Source: Sarcocystis neurona
Lineage: Eukaryota; Apicomplexa; Conoidasida; Eucoccidiorida; Sarcocystidae
NCBI GenBank assembly: GCA_000727475.1
Contig: KL647307.1
Location: 1,322,895 to 1,386,894, forward strand
Reading direction: 5' to 3'
Length of the DNA: 64,000 nt
The position numbers and the translations under genes were made by a program. Positions 24,896-37,107 of the stretch are shown one piece after another; position 1 is the stretch's first letter; each line of letters starts with the position of its first letter. The notes below the pieces were generated by a model. It was not told where the DNA came from. It did no database searches and worked only from the letters and a program-made list of their open reading frames with translations.

Positions 24896-25109
24896 GGTGA
24901 TTTGGCAACTGAGAGGAAACAAACACTTCCTGGAACAACGTGGACGACATTTGGACTGCTGAGTGTGCGTCCGCCGGCAAAGGTGGACAACGTGTTTACT
25001 GTTAGGTGATTTGGCAATTGAAGGGAAACGAATACTTCTTGGAACAACGTGGACGACATTTGGACCGCTGAGTGTGCGGCCGCCGGAAAAGGTGGACAAC
25101 GTGTTTACT
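24896..25109. repeat. Two-copy tandem repeat, 109-base period
   Basis: Copies at 24896-25004 and 25005-25109 share GGAACAACGTGGACGACATT and GGTGGACAACGTGTTTACT with few substitutions. The repeat is upstream of the methyltransferase gene. A minus-strand open frame across it repeats itself and is an artefact of the duplication. Confidence 0.85.
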
Positions 25110-25538
25110 CTTATATAGGATGGAGATACTCGTCTGAAAAGAAGGGTGCGAGAAGGACGCATACGGCGTACGTTCACTGTGTCCTGGATTAAGACTGGAC
25201 ACAGGGAACGACCGCTGTTCACGCAGGAATCAACGGAAGTGTCAGAGGACGTATTCGTCTTGTTCGTGCTCAAGTTCATCACCATAGTTAACAGCAATCG
25301 CGATCTGCTGTTCTGCCGCCCAGGAAGAGGCATGTACTGTTTTACACTTAAAGCTTCCGAACAACAGTTAACCTACACAGCGGAACGACAGAAGAGTGAG
25401 TGAACAATTATTCGCCGAAACGGCCCGACCGGTCCAACCACATTGGTCGCCCGCTCTCACACTGAAGAGACGTTTGACAGCATCATGGTCGTGTTTTGCA
25501 CTCAGAGGTTGTGTGTGTGACATTTGCTTGCGTGCCAC

Positions 25539-28500
25539 ATGGAAGGCGAGGATATTCGCACTTGTTCGTCACCAGGTGGAAGCGGCGACGTTGAGAGGAC
25601 AGATATATGCCGGAGCACGTCTTGCGTCATGTACGGCAGCAATACCTCTCAGGGTGCGGCGCCTTTAGCGCCGTTAGATGAGAAATCCTCTCTCCGAAAT
25701 CTTAATTCGCAACAGCCAGTGACTCCCACAAGTGGAATTGAACCAGGTGCACCGAAGGCGCAGCGTAGCACAAGGGTACAGGGGCTAGATGAAAACATAT
25801 TCGTGCAAAACAAGTTGACGCAGCAAGCAGCGTTGCTGCAGCACGAACTGGGGACTCAACGCTCTCAGAGGCAGCAAGCTACTCGGGGGAAGGAACGCCC
25901 GCCGCCGAGTGTACGCCCGCACCCTGCAGTGGAGCAGCAGAAGACACCACGTGAGGACCAAGGCTTACAATATTGTTGGAAGACGAACGGCAACGATCCT
26001 ATTTCTCAAAATTCAGATGAAACAGAGCTCGACAAAAACGCAGCGAGATTTCAGGGCGTAAACCGCACTGGTCCAATACTACCAGCAAAGTCTGTTTTGC
26101 TACACAGTGCTAATTACTCAGGAGGAACGCACTCACCGGAGTGCCGACTGTCTCCCGCGTGTGGTCCTGAAGGTTCCAGTGAAGAGCCGCTGGAAAACGA
26201 AGAAGAAAACGAACGGCGAGATTTCAAAACATACTGGGAGTACGCCCTGCGGGCCTTTGGTATCAGTGAAGATGGAATGCTGCTGAAGGCAGGCGCCAAA
26301 GAATTGGTAAGAGGTGCAGGAACACTGAAGACAAAAGCCGCACACGGACTCTACATGCGCGTACGTGTGTCATTTGTACTCTTCGTATCCCACCAGAATG
26401 TACAAGTCTGCATCAATATCCACGTGAACACCTAAATTCCTGTTGGCTGTCCTCCTTTGTGCGCACACTTATGATGGCACCGTCTGTGTTACTGAACCTG
26501 TCAACTTCACAATATCTCTAAATTCGTAAATGTGATGATGGCACCATCTGTGTTGCTGAACCTGTCAACTTCACAATATCTCTAAATTCGTAAATGTGGA
26601 CTTCACACGCCTTTGCATGTAAGGACGTTTGTCAAGATCAGTAAAGTTACCAGCAACAGTATTAAAGGAGACACAGCCCACGTATCCTTTCCCAAACATT
26701 GTTGGAGCTCAGCATGCGCCACAGGCCACCGTATAGCTCGTCCTGGATACAAATCACGTGAACTGCAAATTGGACAACATTGACTGCAAATAAATTTACA
26801 TGCGACGGGCCAGATCTTTTCGTAGCCATGTATACCTGAAGGTGTCTGCTTCTACGCACGCACAATGCAGCTACGTTCATCGTTGATACGGCACCCTGAG
26901 TTCCAGTGAGAGATTCAGAGAGATTTACGGCCGTGGGCTTCCTTGATAAAACTTCGTCGGCTTGCAGTTGGTATTCCGTTCGTCTTCCGTACTCTTCTGT
27001 CTATCAATATCAAGAGTGCAGGCAATTCGCACTTCTCAGTGCGTGCACGTGTTCAACCCTTGGAAAGGGACAACTGGCAAAACCTACGCGTGGCGCTCGC
27101 AACGGCTACGTGTGCTTCACGCCGCGCCTACACCTGTGCATATGAATCTGCCCCATTGAAGTTGCTTGTATACATGTAGAAGAAGCGAATGTGACTACTA
27201 CTTCATACACGCGTGTACATATCCATGTCTTAGTCTAGTGGCTCGCGTCCTCCCGTCCGTCTCGTTGGTTCATCCTTGACAGAGTGCGTGCGGCGGAAAG
27301 TCCAAAGAAATCTCTTTGGCTGCAACTGAAAAAGTCATACGTGTGTGGAAGCGAAGCATATGCACGCTCTACTTTGCGTCCTGCAGCTGGCGCGTGAGTT
27401 GGACACGCAGTCAAATGTCCAGTGGGACATTGATTTTGGACGCACCTTCAGCAATGCTGTTCCATCCGTGCCACGTGTGCACATTAAAATGTATGCGTAG
27501 CACGTGCAGCGAGGTGTGCAGCCTCTACACACGCACGGTTATGAGGTGTACGCTTGCGCACGTCACAGACGAGGTGGACCTTGGAATATGTAATGCTTAA
27601 GGCATCAAGACGTGCCTTCAGACGTACAAGGACGTATATATACTGAAGGCATTTCGGAGTTGTGTGTACAGGGTTTCAGTGACGCAGATGGCGAAGAGAT
27701 CCTCAGGGTCATTACACAGGAGGGGCTAACTGATGATGCAGGAGAAACGGTTTCCACCTCGCGGAAGAGACAGCAGCGTGATGTAACGGTTGCGACGTGC
27801 TCAACAGAAGCAAAATCTGAAAAGATATGCACAGTGTTTCCCCAGAAGGGAATCATGCCAGAAGCAGGCACACTGCTTCGTACCGTAATTCCTTCCTGCC
27901 TACTCGATTCACTGCACCTTAATGAAGCAGTGGCTGCAGTGACGACAAAGGGAACCGCCGAAAAAGAGAGAGCTCACATAGCAGGGACCGGACCGAACTT
28001 CCTGCAGACGAAGGACCCCCCGGCAGCAGAAGAAGCAGGAGCGGCAGCCGAGGCAGGATCAAACGCAAGTGAGGGAGGAATAGCAAACGGATTTGCGGCA
28101 GAGAATATACGAATTGGCAGAACGGAAGAGGCAATATCGAAACCAGGAGATGAAGGACCGCTGAAAGGGGGTGGTGCAGGACGGAAAGCAGAAATAGCAG
28201 GAGCGGGAAAGAAGAGAAACCCATTTAGGCGTGTCCTTGAGCTTGGCGCAGGGATTGGACGCCTTACAAAACTTCTTCAGACAGTGGCTGATGAAATTGT
28301 TGCCGTCGACTTCATCAGAGAATACGTCGAGGAGAACAGGAGAGCCAACGGTAACCCCTTGGAAAGGTGAGAATGTGGGGAAGATAACGAGAGAGAGTCA
28401 TTCAGTCAAACCACACATGTGCGAGCGCCGGTACACATTGCTGTTTTTTCAGCGGCGTTTCGCCGCGTGATGTTAGTTCAAGCGAAGTACACGGAAGGTT

Positions 28501-31357
28501 TTTGCAAAGCTCTTTACGTGCGCCTGCATGTAGGACTCCACTTACGTCACAGTCCAGAGGTGCACGTACCCACATGCGCGTAGACGTCTCACGCTTCAGG
28601 TGCACTCCGCCTTATGTACGTGCTTCGTACACTCTTCAACATCTTCGACGGCTTCTGCCGCAAAAGATTTGAAGCATTTTTTTCAGCTCTCAGCTTGCGT
28701 GCCTGTCTTTAGATCGAAAGACCGCTTTGTCGTTGCAGACGCCACAAAGCTGGAATTCCCCCTCCGTCCCTCTTCTTCACAAGTCATATTGCTTCCTGAT
28801 GGACGAGAGCAGCAGCAGCAGCAGCCGCAGGAGCGACAGCTGGAGGAGCAACCGCACCTGCAGGAACATCATCAGCACTTGGGCGGGGAACTCCCACGAG
28901 TGGGCCCTCCTTCAGTTTCTGCCAAGTACCTTAGCTCATTTGCCTCTGGCAGGCCCTTGAACGTTGCCGGCTCGTCTTGTCCTCTATTGCCTTCTTCGCT
29001 GTACGTCCCTCATCTCGGCCCACGGCGTACATCTTTTGCAGGCTCGCCTAATTCCCCCATATCGATCTCGAAAGCACATCGGCGTTCACTTTCCATTTGA
29101 CCTGTTTTCCCCTCTTGTGTCCGGCAGGTCCAGTGCGTCGCCCAAAGACATTTACCTGGATCCTCAGTATGCAGACCTCTCCACCGTAAAATTTGATTTG
29201 GTGGTAATCAACTGGCTCCTGATGTACCTGAATATAGAAGAGGTGAGGCGCTTGGTAGGGAAGCTTATTGCCTCGTGGAGCTCTACCAACGCCCTCATCT
29301 TCATAAGGGAGAGCTGTGGAGAGCCGTCAGATAAAGGCCTATCGTCCAGAGAGTGGGCGAAAAGCGGAAACCCTACGGTGTACAGAAGTCATCAAGTATA
29401 CACCAGCTTGATTGAAGGAGAAGCCAGACGTGCAGGTAAAAAGTATACATGTGCGCGATTGACATCTGACATATATTGTACGTGGCCACCGTCAACGTAG
29501 GGATCAAGTCGGACACCGTGTCCCAAAGCTGCACTGTACGACATCTGCGCCCTAAGAGAGAATCGCTTCACACGCAGTGTAACATGAACAGTCTCGCTGA
29601 CATACTTGGGTGCACTCATGTAGAAAATGAGGTACCGGCGTAGACAACTGCGTCGGTACGCAGTCGTGTACTCCAGAGATATATTCTGCTGAAGAGGACG
29701 CAAAGGTGACGTCTCCTGAGCACAATAGAAAGCTCCCGTATGTGCACACACATATTGAAATGCAGGGCGATTATCAAAGTGCACGTAAAGTCTATACTGT
29801 GTGCAGACCTACGTACTTTCGTCGATGCATATTCACTTGATGGCTTGCTCCTTGCAAATTCCCACATGCTCACACCCATAGGCGTACATATACGTATAGA
29901 GGTATTTGTACACGTACATACGCATGTGTGTACGAGCGTTCAAGCTCACGCTTTCTGCACCGCAAAAAGGCTAGTTTGATCACATGCTGGCGCATATCTG
30001 TTTATCTATCTATCTACATTCAGAGTGCATGATTTAACATTTATAGGGCATGATTTGATTCCCGCGTTTCGTGTATATAAAGATATATTTATAGGGTGGC
30101 GATCCAAGTTATCTAAAAAATGACCACCTTTTTCTTCAAAGCCGATCTTATCAGTTCTTAGATAACCTGGCTGGATGATTCTCATGCTCGCCCTCCCTTT
30201 GTCTGGATAGGGGTCGAAATACAATTCATCGCGAAAGCTCGCCCAACGCAAGTGTACTGGAAGAGATGTGGCACCGACAGTCAGCGGTACTGGGTGCTGC
30301 GCCGTAAAAGCTGAGAGGACGAGCGGCTCTACAGCGTCTACGTTGAACATGAATGTACAAACACGCATATAAGAAAAACACTGGCTAACCTTCTGTCAAG
30401 GATATGAGCACGGCAAGGATATGAGCCCGGCGCTTAGTTTCCTATAGTTTCGGCGCAAAAGTCGCTCTCGCAAAAAACCTCATCCGTACGAAGAGACTTG
30501 GGTTCTGTGAAACGCGTGGACGTATTTCTGGGTGTGTATATAGTTACATGGTATACCTACGTCGTGCGTACGAATGTGCGCAATCTGCTGCAAGACAGCT
30601 GAATAAAAATGTCTTTATGTGCCGGTAATGTTTAGGGGGAAGGCACCAGTCAGCTTTCTGCTGCCCGTCTATCGCAAATGCATACTTTTGAATCGCAGTA
30701 GCCAAGACCGGTTGACAAGATTTCACCATGTGTGAGTGCAGATTATCCGCGTCTCTTTTCTTGTACTCCTGCACAGCATCGTCTTTCACGTATCGCTCTT
30801 TACACCACTACAGTGCTGGATTGCTTCTGCAGGAAGTACGGACATTCAAGTGCACATCAAGGCGTTAATGTGCACCAGTGGACGTACACTCGTCAACACA
30901 TATGCTGGATGGTTGGCTTCCACAGTGACGAAAGCACAAGTGTGCTACTTGAAGAGATCAGGTGTTTAAGCTGTGTGTTACGAAGAACCGGAATACGTGT
31001 TCCTTCCTCTGGAGTATGTAAATTGCGCCGTTGCCCTGCAACGAACCGGCCTGCGTCTGCGCTGAAGAAGAACCAATGTATGTTTGGTGCACGGTGCTGT
31101 GACGGTATCCAGTTTCTCCCATGGTGCAACTCACGCGGCATCCTTTGATGTGGGCTTACACAAAGTGCGGTTCTATGAACCTGTCTCTCTTTGCCTTCGC
31201 AGTATCGCAGCCGGACGGCATGTGTGCCTTACAGACTAAACTCTTTGTACATCTCAACTTCCTCGCCAAAGCACGAGGAGGGTCTCTGCAGTCCCCATAT
31301 GGAGAGGAAGCCTTCTGCTTCACTCGGAAACTTCACGCTTGCGAAGTTGGTGTGTAG
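25539..31357 (+). CDS. Phosphoethanolamine N-methyltransferase-like SAM methyltransferase
   Basis: Predicted exons: 25539-26360 (or ending 26306 at a better GTAAGA donor), 27672-28366, 28713-29000, 29128-29435 and 31203-31357. All joints agree in phase (0, 2, 2, 1) and total 755 residues. The core matches the first methyltransferase domain of plant PEAMT and its nematode relatives: YWEYALRAFGISEDGMLLKA, then SAM motif I RVLELGAGIGRLTKLL, VDFIREYVEENRR, motif II RFVVADATKLEF, the family hallmark VINWLLMYLNIEEVRRL, FIRESCGEPSD and NPTVYRSHQVYTSLIEGE. In those organisms the enzyme methylates phosphoethanolamine on the way to phosphatidylcholine. Low-complexity inserts split the fold: about 200 residues between the YW...MLL block and motif I, and a Gln/Glu-rich insert after motif II. 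Only one methyltransferase unit is seen. The last exon (SQPDGMCALQTKLFVHLNFL) fits by phase and has a strong acceptor but no clear homology. Substrate is inferred; other N-methyltransferases of the fold remain possible. Confidence 0.8.
26471..26598. repeat. Two-copy tandem repeat, 64-base period
   Basis: Copies at 26471-26534 and 26535-26598 are nearly identical (CTGAACCTGTCAACTTCACA is shared). The repeat lies in the first intron of the PMT-like gene and looks like a recent duplication. Confidence 0.9.
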
Positions 31358-32952
31358 GTGAAAACAGAGCTACAATGGGATAAGAGGCTCTACGAGTATC
31401 TGGATGCATAAACAGAATCAGGCGTAGATGTATTACACATAATTGTACATTTCTGTAAAGGTGCCCAGAGTTACCTGTTACTACTTAAGCATCTCCTTCT
31501 ATAGCTCTGTGTATATACGGGGATATAGAGGTGTATGTACTGCACCTGAATACACCTTTGCCCCCGGGGGAAAAAGCCATGTGGCGTAAGAACCCTGTAA
31601 AGACGTTCGCCTGTTTCACGCGGGTCCAGTTGTATTGCGAGAATCTCAGGCTTAGAAAAAATCAGTGTCGCGGCGCCTCAGAGTAAAGATACCCTTGACT
31701 GCGATAAGGCGCATTTGTTTCACATCGTGTACACTACACAACGAAGAGAAGGCCAAAAGACACTCGTGAACAATCCTTGATATTTCCACTGATAGCACTG
31801 ATTAGCTACTGCCGACGGGTATATCAACCTGCGCGGTACACACAACGTGTTACAGAACTTGCTGTGAGACTCGTCAATTTCTCACTCTCACACACACACA
31901 CAGAGCCGTAGGCGTAGGCACAGTGGATAATTCTCTCCTGTCTGAACGCTTCGTAGCTCACATGCACCACACGAAGCATGGCAAGTAAGGTGCCTTGCTC
32001 TCAAGGGAGGTCACCTATGACTGATCTTTATGCGCGACCCGGGTCCTCTTTCGTTCTGTGATTCCTCCTCCTTTGCATCTGCCCTATTTCTGACTTCTTC
32101 CTCCCCTCTCTTCCCGTGCCACTCGTGTAAGCAGTGTTGTCGCCAGCGCCCACAGTATGAACTCTTCCGAATCTACCTAGGACTCCGCAAGTAGCCTTAT
32201 TCATTTTGATGTGGATATGCATATATACGTGTGAATACTTAAAGAGAGACAGAGGGAGGGTTTGCGCATGTACCATTCCTGCAGAGACGCGCACTCTTGC
32301 TTGTCTATGAGCTTCTCCCGACAGAAAGAAGTTTATTGCCAGTATGGGCACGATGAGTAGATACTACTAAAGGGTTCACCTTCTCTCAAGTCGGCACGCA
32401 AGTACAACAGCAGCAGCAACAGCATTGGCAACAGCAGCAGAACCGAAGCTACAGTGGGGGGAGCTGCACCAGCGGTGGTAGTATGCCGGTGGACGAGCAG
32501 TCTACACACGTAACTCCAGGGTCAATTTAGGACGGTGCGGAACAGGGGTCCATTTGAAATTCCCCTTGTAGGGAGGAAAGGTCTCCCTTAACTGGTGTAT
32601 TCACGTTTGCGCAGTACAGATCCCGGAAGCTGCGCAGCACTCGCTCGCTGGTGTTCGTCCAACGGATTGTAATGGGGCAGCGATATGCACCTGAGTGGCG
32701 ACTACTTTTAAAGAAGTATTCGAACAGGTATTTGTGCTGCAAGTGGGTCGTACAGTAGGCGAAACAACATGAGAGTGTCTGCCTGTTTCCTGGTGCAAAA
32801 TGCTGCTCGAGTGGCTCTTTTCTACACTTCATATCACGCGTGCCCAGCCGTTGGATTTGGACTCCTGCAAGTATCCTTGTAGGGTCTCCGCCCCAGCCTA
32901 GGACGTAGTGTTGGATCTTCTAGACGCATCCCCTTTAATATGTGCGGCTCCC
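31358..32952. other. Downstream flank of the methyltransferase, no gene recognised
   Basis: Contains a short CA run (31890-31903) and a short CAG stretch (32407-32440). A minus-strand open frame at 32832-32527 (HLQHKYLFEYFFKSSRHSGA) has protein-like composition and lies downstream, in the same direction, of the possible retroelement tail at 33210-32953; I cannot assign it. Confidence 0.35.
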
Positions 32953-33210
32953 TTAGCGTTGTGAAGGATATTTAGAGGTAATGCTCAAATCAGGTGGACA
33001 TCTCATCTTTTGCAGTAGCTTTTCTGTATTGATGCATATGTGGTTCCCAGGCTGTGGGACAAGACATACGCGTAGCCGACCTTGACGGATATCCACTACA
33101 CGACAGGGCCACAGTTTTCTTTCTTTAGGGTTCGGCTGAAGACGAAGTAACACGGTGTCAATGTACCTGCTTTTTCGAAGATACGGAGGAATGTAATGGA
33201 GCAGTCGCGC
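32953..33210 (-). pseudogene. Possible retrotransposon Pol C-terminal fragment
   Basis: The minus strand is open from 33210 to a TAA at 32953. It reads HYIPPYLRKSRYIDTVLLRL, then KERKLWPCRVVDIRQGRLRV, then HICINTEKLLQKM. The arrangement D-x-V-L-L-R ... K-L-W-P-x-x-V ... G-R-L-R-V ... H ... N-x-E-x-L-L resembles the segment after the integrase core in Ty3/gypsy-type polyproteins, where the chain passes through a KLxPxxxGPFxV-type motif. No integrase DDE core, reverse transcriptase or LTR is recognised at higher coordinates, and a TGA closes the frame just upstream. If the match is real this is a broken remnant. It could instead be an unrelated exon. The call rests on pattern similarity alone. 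Confidence 0.3.
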
Positions 33211-36200
33211 TCAGACGTCTCCGGTTGCTGAGATGATTACCCTTCGCACCGCATCGTGCTCACGGGGCTATCTTCCTGAGGAGGCTTGTCTGCCGTTTTC
33301 TGTGACACTACCGTCGGAGGGGCGAGGCGGGTTCCCCAAAACCAGCCTCAGATCAAGCGCATTCACGAGTTCACCGGTAACGGGGGCGTTTCACATTTGT
33401 TTGTGCTCTTGCTTGCCTTGAGGTGTCGTCCCTCGCGGGGCGCTTCCTAGCAGAGTCAGATAGGCGAAGCCGGACGAGCTACGGCATGCAGAACCAAACC
33501 GACTGTTCGCTTCGTTTTGGGGTTTTGGGGTGGTTGCTGACTAACATACATTGCGGTTCCGTGGTACCGACGTCGGGTGCGAGCGCTACCGTGTAGACTT
33601 GACGTTCTATGGGCACGTAACTCATTGTCGGGACGTGTTTAGTGCTTTGTAAAGCATAACCACACGCGGTGACCGACACGCTGACGAAGCGGCAGATTCA
33701 AGGTTGTCAGAATGCGTGAATTGTATCTCGTTCAGATTCAGCTACCCTCCTGCCAGTACGTCGCTGTTCCTGCTCCGTTGCCCGTACCTCCTACAAGCTG
33801 TCGGTTCTGCCTTGCGCTCTGCAGCAAGAGCTGGACACCATTTCTACGCAGAGGCTCTTTTCTGTGCAAATGCTCCAGGACCACCTCTTCCACGCGTTTG
33901 CAAATTTACTTTTGTATCCATCAAGCATGCACACATTATAAACAACACGAGCAGCTAGCTGTCTTCGAAGTGCACAGATTTTCTGCGTGACACTCTGAGT
34001 TCTGGCACGTCCTCACATCTGAAGAGCCTTTCACAAAAGCAGGACGCCCTCTAGAACGTACGGGAAAATTTACCGCGTGGCCTGAGGCTTTTTCCGTGGT
34101 GTTGCTGCTCCTCCGGCTGCTCCCGGTCATACTGGTATGTTCGCGTTGGTGCTGCTGCTGCTCCTGCGTAGGGTCGTCATTCCGACCGCACAGAGCCGCC
34201 GTGTCCCCGGCGGGTGACACGCGGGACAAGCTGCGTTGACATCTTCGCAGCAGCTGCAGATATTCAGCCGACACGACAGCAAGAGCAAAATTTTACGAGG
34301 AATCACGGGAGTAGCTCACACTATGTTGTGTGTAGTGCGAGAAGCAACCTGTGATGGGAGCAGCACCAGTACACTCTCCACGGGAGCTCGCGCGTCGGGT
34401 GGTACACACTTTTATTTTGCTCTGCGGTCCTTATAGTGCTGGTTGCTCGTTCCGTTCAAGCTCTTTTCATCCTTTGCGTACTGTGTGATTAATGCCGTGC
34501 TGTCTTAGTCCTTGCAGGAGCGTCGCTGTCTTGTTGTGCATGTGACTTCAGTTAGCACTTACAACAGTCGGTACCGCTACACGCCAAAGCGCGCGATAAC
34601 ACTATTCTGCGCGACGCTTTTGCTGCATGTCCGAAGGATCGGTCCTTCCCTTGCGTCTGGTGGTGTAATAAAACAAGTTTTCGTGGTGCAGTACGTAGAC
34701 TATAGAAAATGCTACTCCCCTAGTTGATGCCTCTCGTACCTTTCCCTACCAAGCACGGTTGTGCACGCTTCTGTACACCGTCTCACCAAGTTGCCGCGTA
34801 CACGTACACCGCATCGAGCTGTTCTGAGACCGTCGGCTCAGTAGCTCTTCATCCCAGAACTCTTTCAAAAAATGAGTTGTCAACGAGTGAGAAATCTTTT
34901 CGGTTCTCCATATTTTGCATTTGACCACCTCTGTGATCGCTCCCTTGTAGTAGTTGTCTCGTGCAGTCCTTTACTATACGGACACCGGAGCTTGTTGTGA
35001 CACTGTCTATGCTCCAGTCACGACTCCTAGAACTTTTAAAGAAATGATTACTCCAGGGAAACAACGCTTCAGTTCTTCTTCAGTTGTCTCTCTCTGTCGA
35101 TGCCGTTCAGCACGGACCGCGGCTACGTTCTCCATCTAGCGCACAGCTCATGCGGCGCACTTTCGTATTCCTTTTTTCGGCTGACTTACGCGCACGCCTG
35201 TACATGAGCATGTGCATATATGCATATATCGTACATATACACGTGTGCGCTGTTGACGCCTGTACGTGAACGTGATTGTATCACAGCGTGTCTCACACAT
35301 ACACGTCTTCAATTATGTACGGTCGCCGGTCTCTGCATTTTCTGGGACGGATACGCACGAAACATTTCTCGAGCATACGTTTCAGGATAACACCACACGG
35401 ACGAGTGAATTTGTAGAGGGCCCACCTTCGTGTGCACATTATACACAAATGTGTGTGTACATCGCGCCAGCGCAGCAGTGGAGTTGGGTGTGTCGCATAT
35501 GCAGCTCCTTTTGAACTGGCAGATCGCGGCGTGTGCGCGTTCCACTGGTGAGGCCGTCCGCGAGATGCTTCCCCTGTTGTAGTGCAGCTTCTCCCTCTCT
35601 TGTGCAACTCCTGCGGGTCGTTATTCCCGTGCACATTTGCTCAAGCATAATGGCGCTCTGCCCCTTGGTAGAGCTTAGCATCGCCTCCTGAATAAGCGAG
35701 CTGTAGCAGCCTGTAATTCCGGCTGTTGCTGTGAGTCCCGCTGAGTCGGTTTTCTCCTGTTGATCTCCTGCGTGGGTGCTGTAATACATCCGGCTCTTAT
35801 TTGCTAAATATGTGCCTGCGGTGGGGCTCCGCATGCAGATGCAGCCGCGTTTAAATTTGCGTTCGTGGTACCACGACAGGTCCCACTGTTGCTGCCGCTT
35901 ATCTGCCGTCTTTCGTGCTGCTCTGCTCTCCTGTCGCTCTCTAGTGCTACGTGTGCTAATGTTGGCCCCCCTTGTGTGCTCCTGATCTATCCTGCTGTGT
36001 CGCTTGGGGCTGCCGCTGCTGCTTCTTGTTATATTGGGTTCCTCGTATGACAGGTACTGCTGCAGCAACAGCATTCGAGCATCTGCATCTGACTCGTTTC
36101 TCTGCTGTTGTTGCTGCTACCGCTACTGAATCCTGCTGCTGTCTTCCCAGTGATGCTTTTCTGGCGGGGCCCATGCCTGTGGCTCGTAATGCTACGGGTG

Positions 36201-36729
36201 CAACACCAGCACTTTTGTTCCTGCGTGTCCGTTGTTGCCATTTACTCTGCCACCTTTTCCTGCTGCGGCTACTGCTCCGGCCGCTGCCGCTGCGGCTGGA
36301 GTGCCATCTTGAATAGTACTAATGCTGCTACGGCTGTAGCGTAGGAAATCTCTCCATACACTCTTCGAGTTGAGGGCGACGTTCGCGCCCACATCGCGAT
36401 GGGGATCGGCGCGAGTCAGTTAGGAGATGCGATCCTCTTCCCTGCACCTCCTGCTTCGGTAAATCTGAAGGCCCTTCGTTTCTCTCTTACTGTTCCTTTG
36501 CAGGCCTCGTTTCTTTGCGACCTCAGGATTGACATGTTGCACGTTTGCATCGCGCGTTTGCCGCATACGTTAACCTGAGCGGGGGCAGCGTCTGCTTGTC
36601 GTGGCTCTAGAATTTGAACTAGCACCATAGGGCACTGCTAGAAGAGAAGATCGTACAGTTGTGCAAAGGCAGATAGGTGTATGGTGGTATACATCTATAT
36701 GTGCTAGGTGAATAAAGGAGAAACGGGAC
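33211..36729. other. Triplet-rich region, possible minus-strand low-complexity coding
   Basis: CTG-rich on the plus strand, so CAG-rich on minus. Minus-strand open frames: 36392-36192 (VALNSKSVWRDFLRYSRSS followed by an Ala run), 36074-35439 (Ser/Arg/Gln-rich, 211 codons) and 34274-33936 (Gln/Ser-rich). 36628 begins an ATG frame, MVLVQILEPRQADAAPAQ, with a possible donor behind it. Together they suggest one minus-strand HAAR-type gene of about 2.5 kb, but CAG repeats leave several frames open at once and I cannot join exons with confidence. Confidence 0.3.
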
Positions 36730-37107
36730 AGAAAGAGCCTGCCGAGTTTCCCCGCAAGGAATCAGTAACGGCCACCACAGACGCTGATGGACTCGCAGCT
36801 GCGCTGGCTCCGGGCGCTGCTGTCGCAGCGTGGTCTACAGCTTTTAAAGACACAGAGGCGGCTACAGCAAAATGAGCGCCATCAGAGCAGCGGTGACACT
36901 GCGTCAGCGGCAGCTACTGAGCAAAAGCGGCAGGAGCTCTTGAAGCCACAGCCCCATCTGGCTGAGCAAGCAGATATCCGAGCAGCAGGCACAGCAGCGT
37001 ACGCATCTTCTTACCCGCAGCAGCAAGGCAGCGTCTTCCCCAGGAGAGGCAGAAACAAGAGTAGTAGGCGAACGGTGGTGACAGCACAAGCAACCGCTCC
37101 GCAGTGA
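36730..37107 (+). CDS. Candidate 5' exon or small low-complexity frame
   Basis: Two overlapping plus-strand frames look coding-like. One is Ala-rich (EFPRKESVTATTDADGLAAA, 36732-36872); the other is Gln/Arg-rich from 36787 (LRALLSQRGLQLLKTQRRLQ). Only one could be real. It sits 1.3 kb upstream of the first solid exon of the ABHD17-like hydrolase and on the same strand, so it could be part of that gene's missing 5' end. No family is recognised. Confidence 0.2.

Larger units (their letters stand above)
21853..25538. other. Intergenic stretch between the large gene and the methyltransferase
   Basis: No gene recognised. It holds two hairpins (23258-23282, 23367-23388) and a two-copy repeat (24896-25109). 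A possible plus-strand exon lies at 24680-24855, behind the acceptor TTCCACTGCAG; its frame includes ESSKFAATPFGMLHYVRRGT and runs to a stop at 24855. It may be an isolated exon or chance. Confidence 0.4.

Noticed and set aside
24845..25333. 162-codon minus-strand frame with repeated peptide blocks
   Set aside because: The peptide repeat only mirrors the 109-base DNA duplication; no other coding sign.
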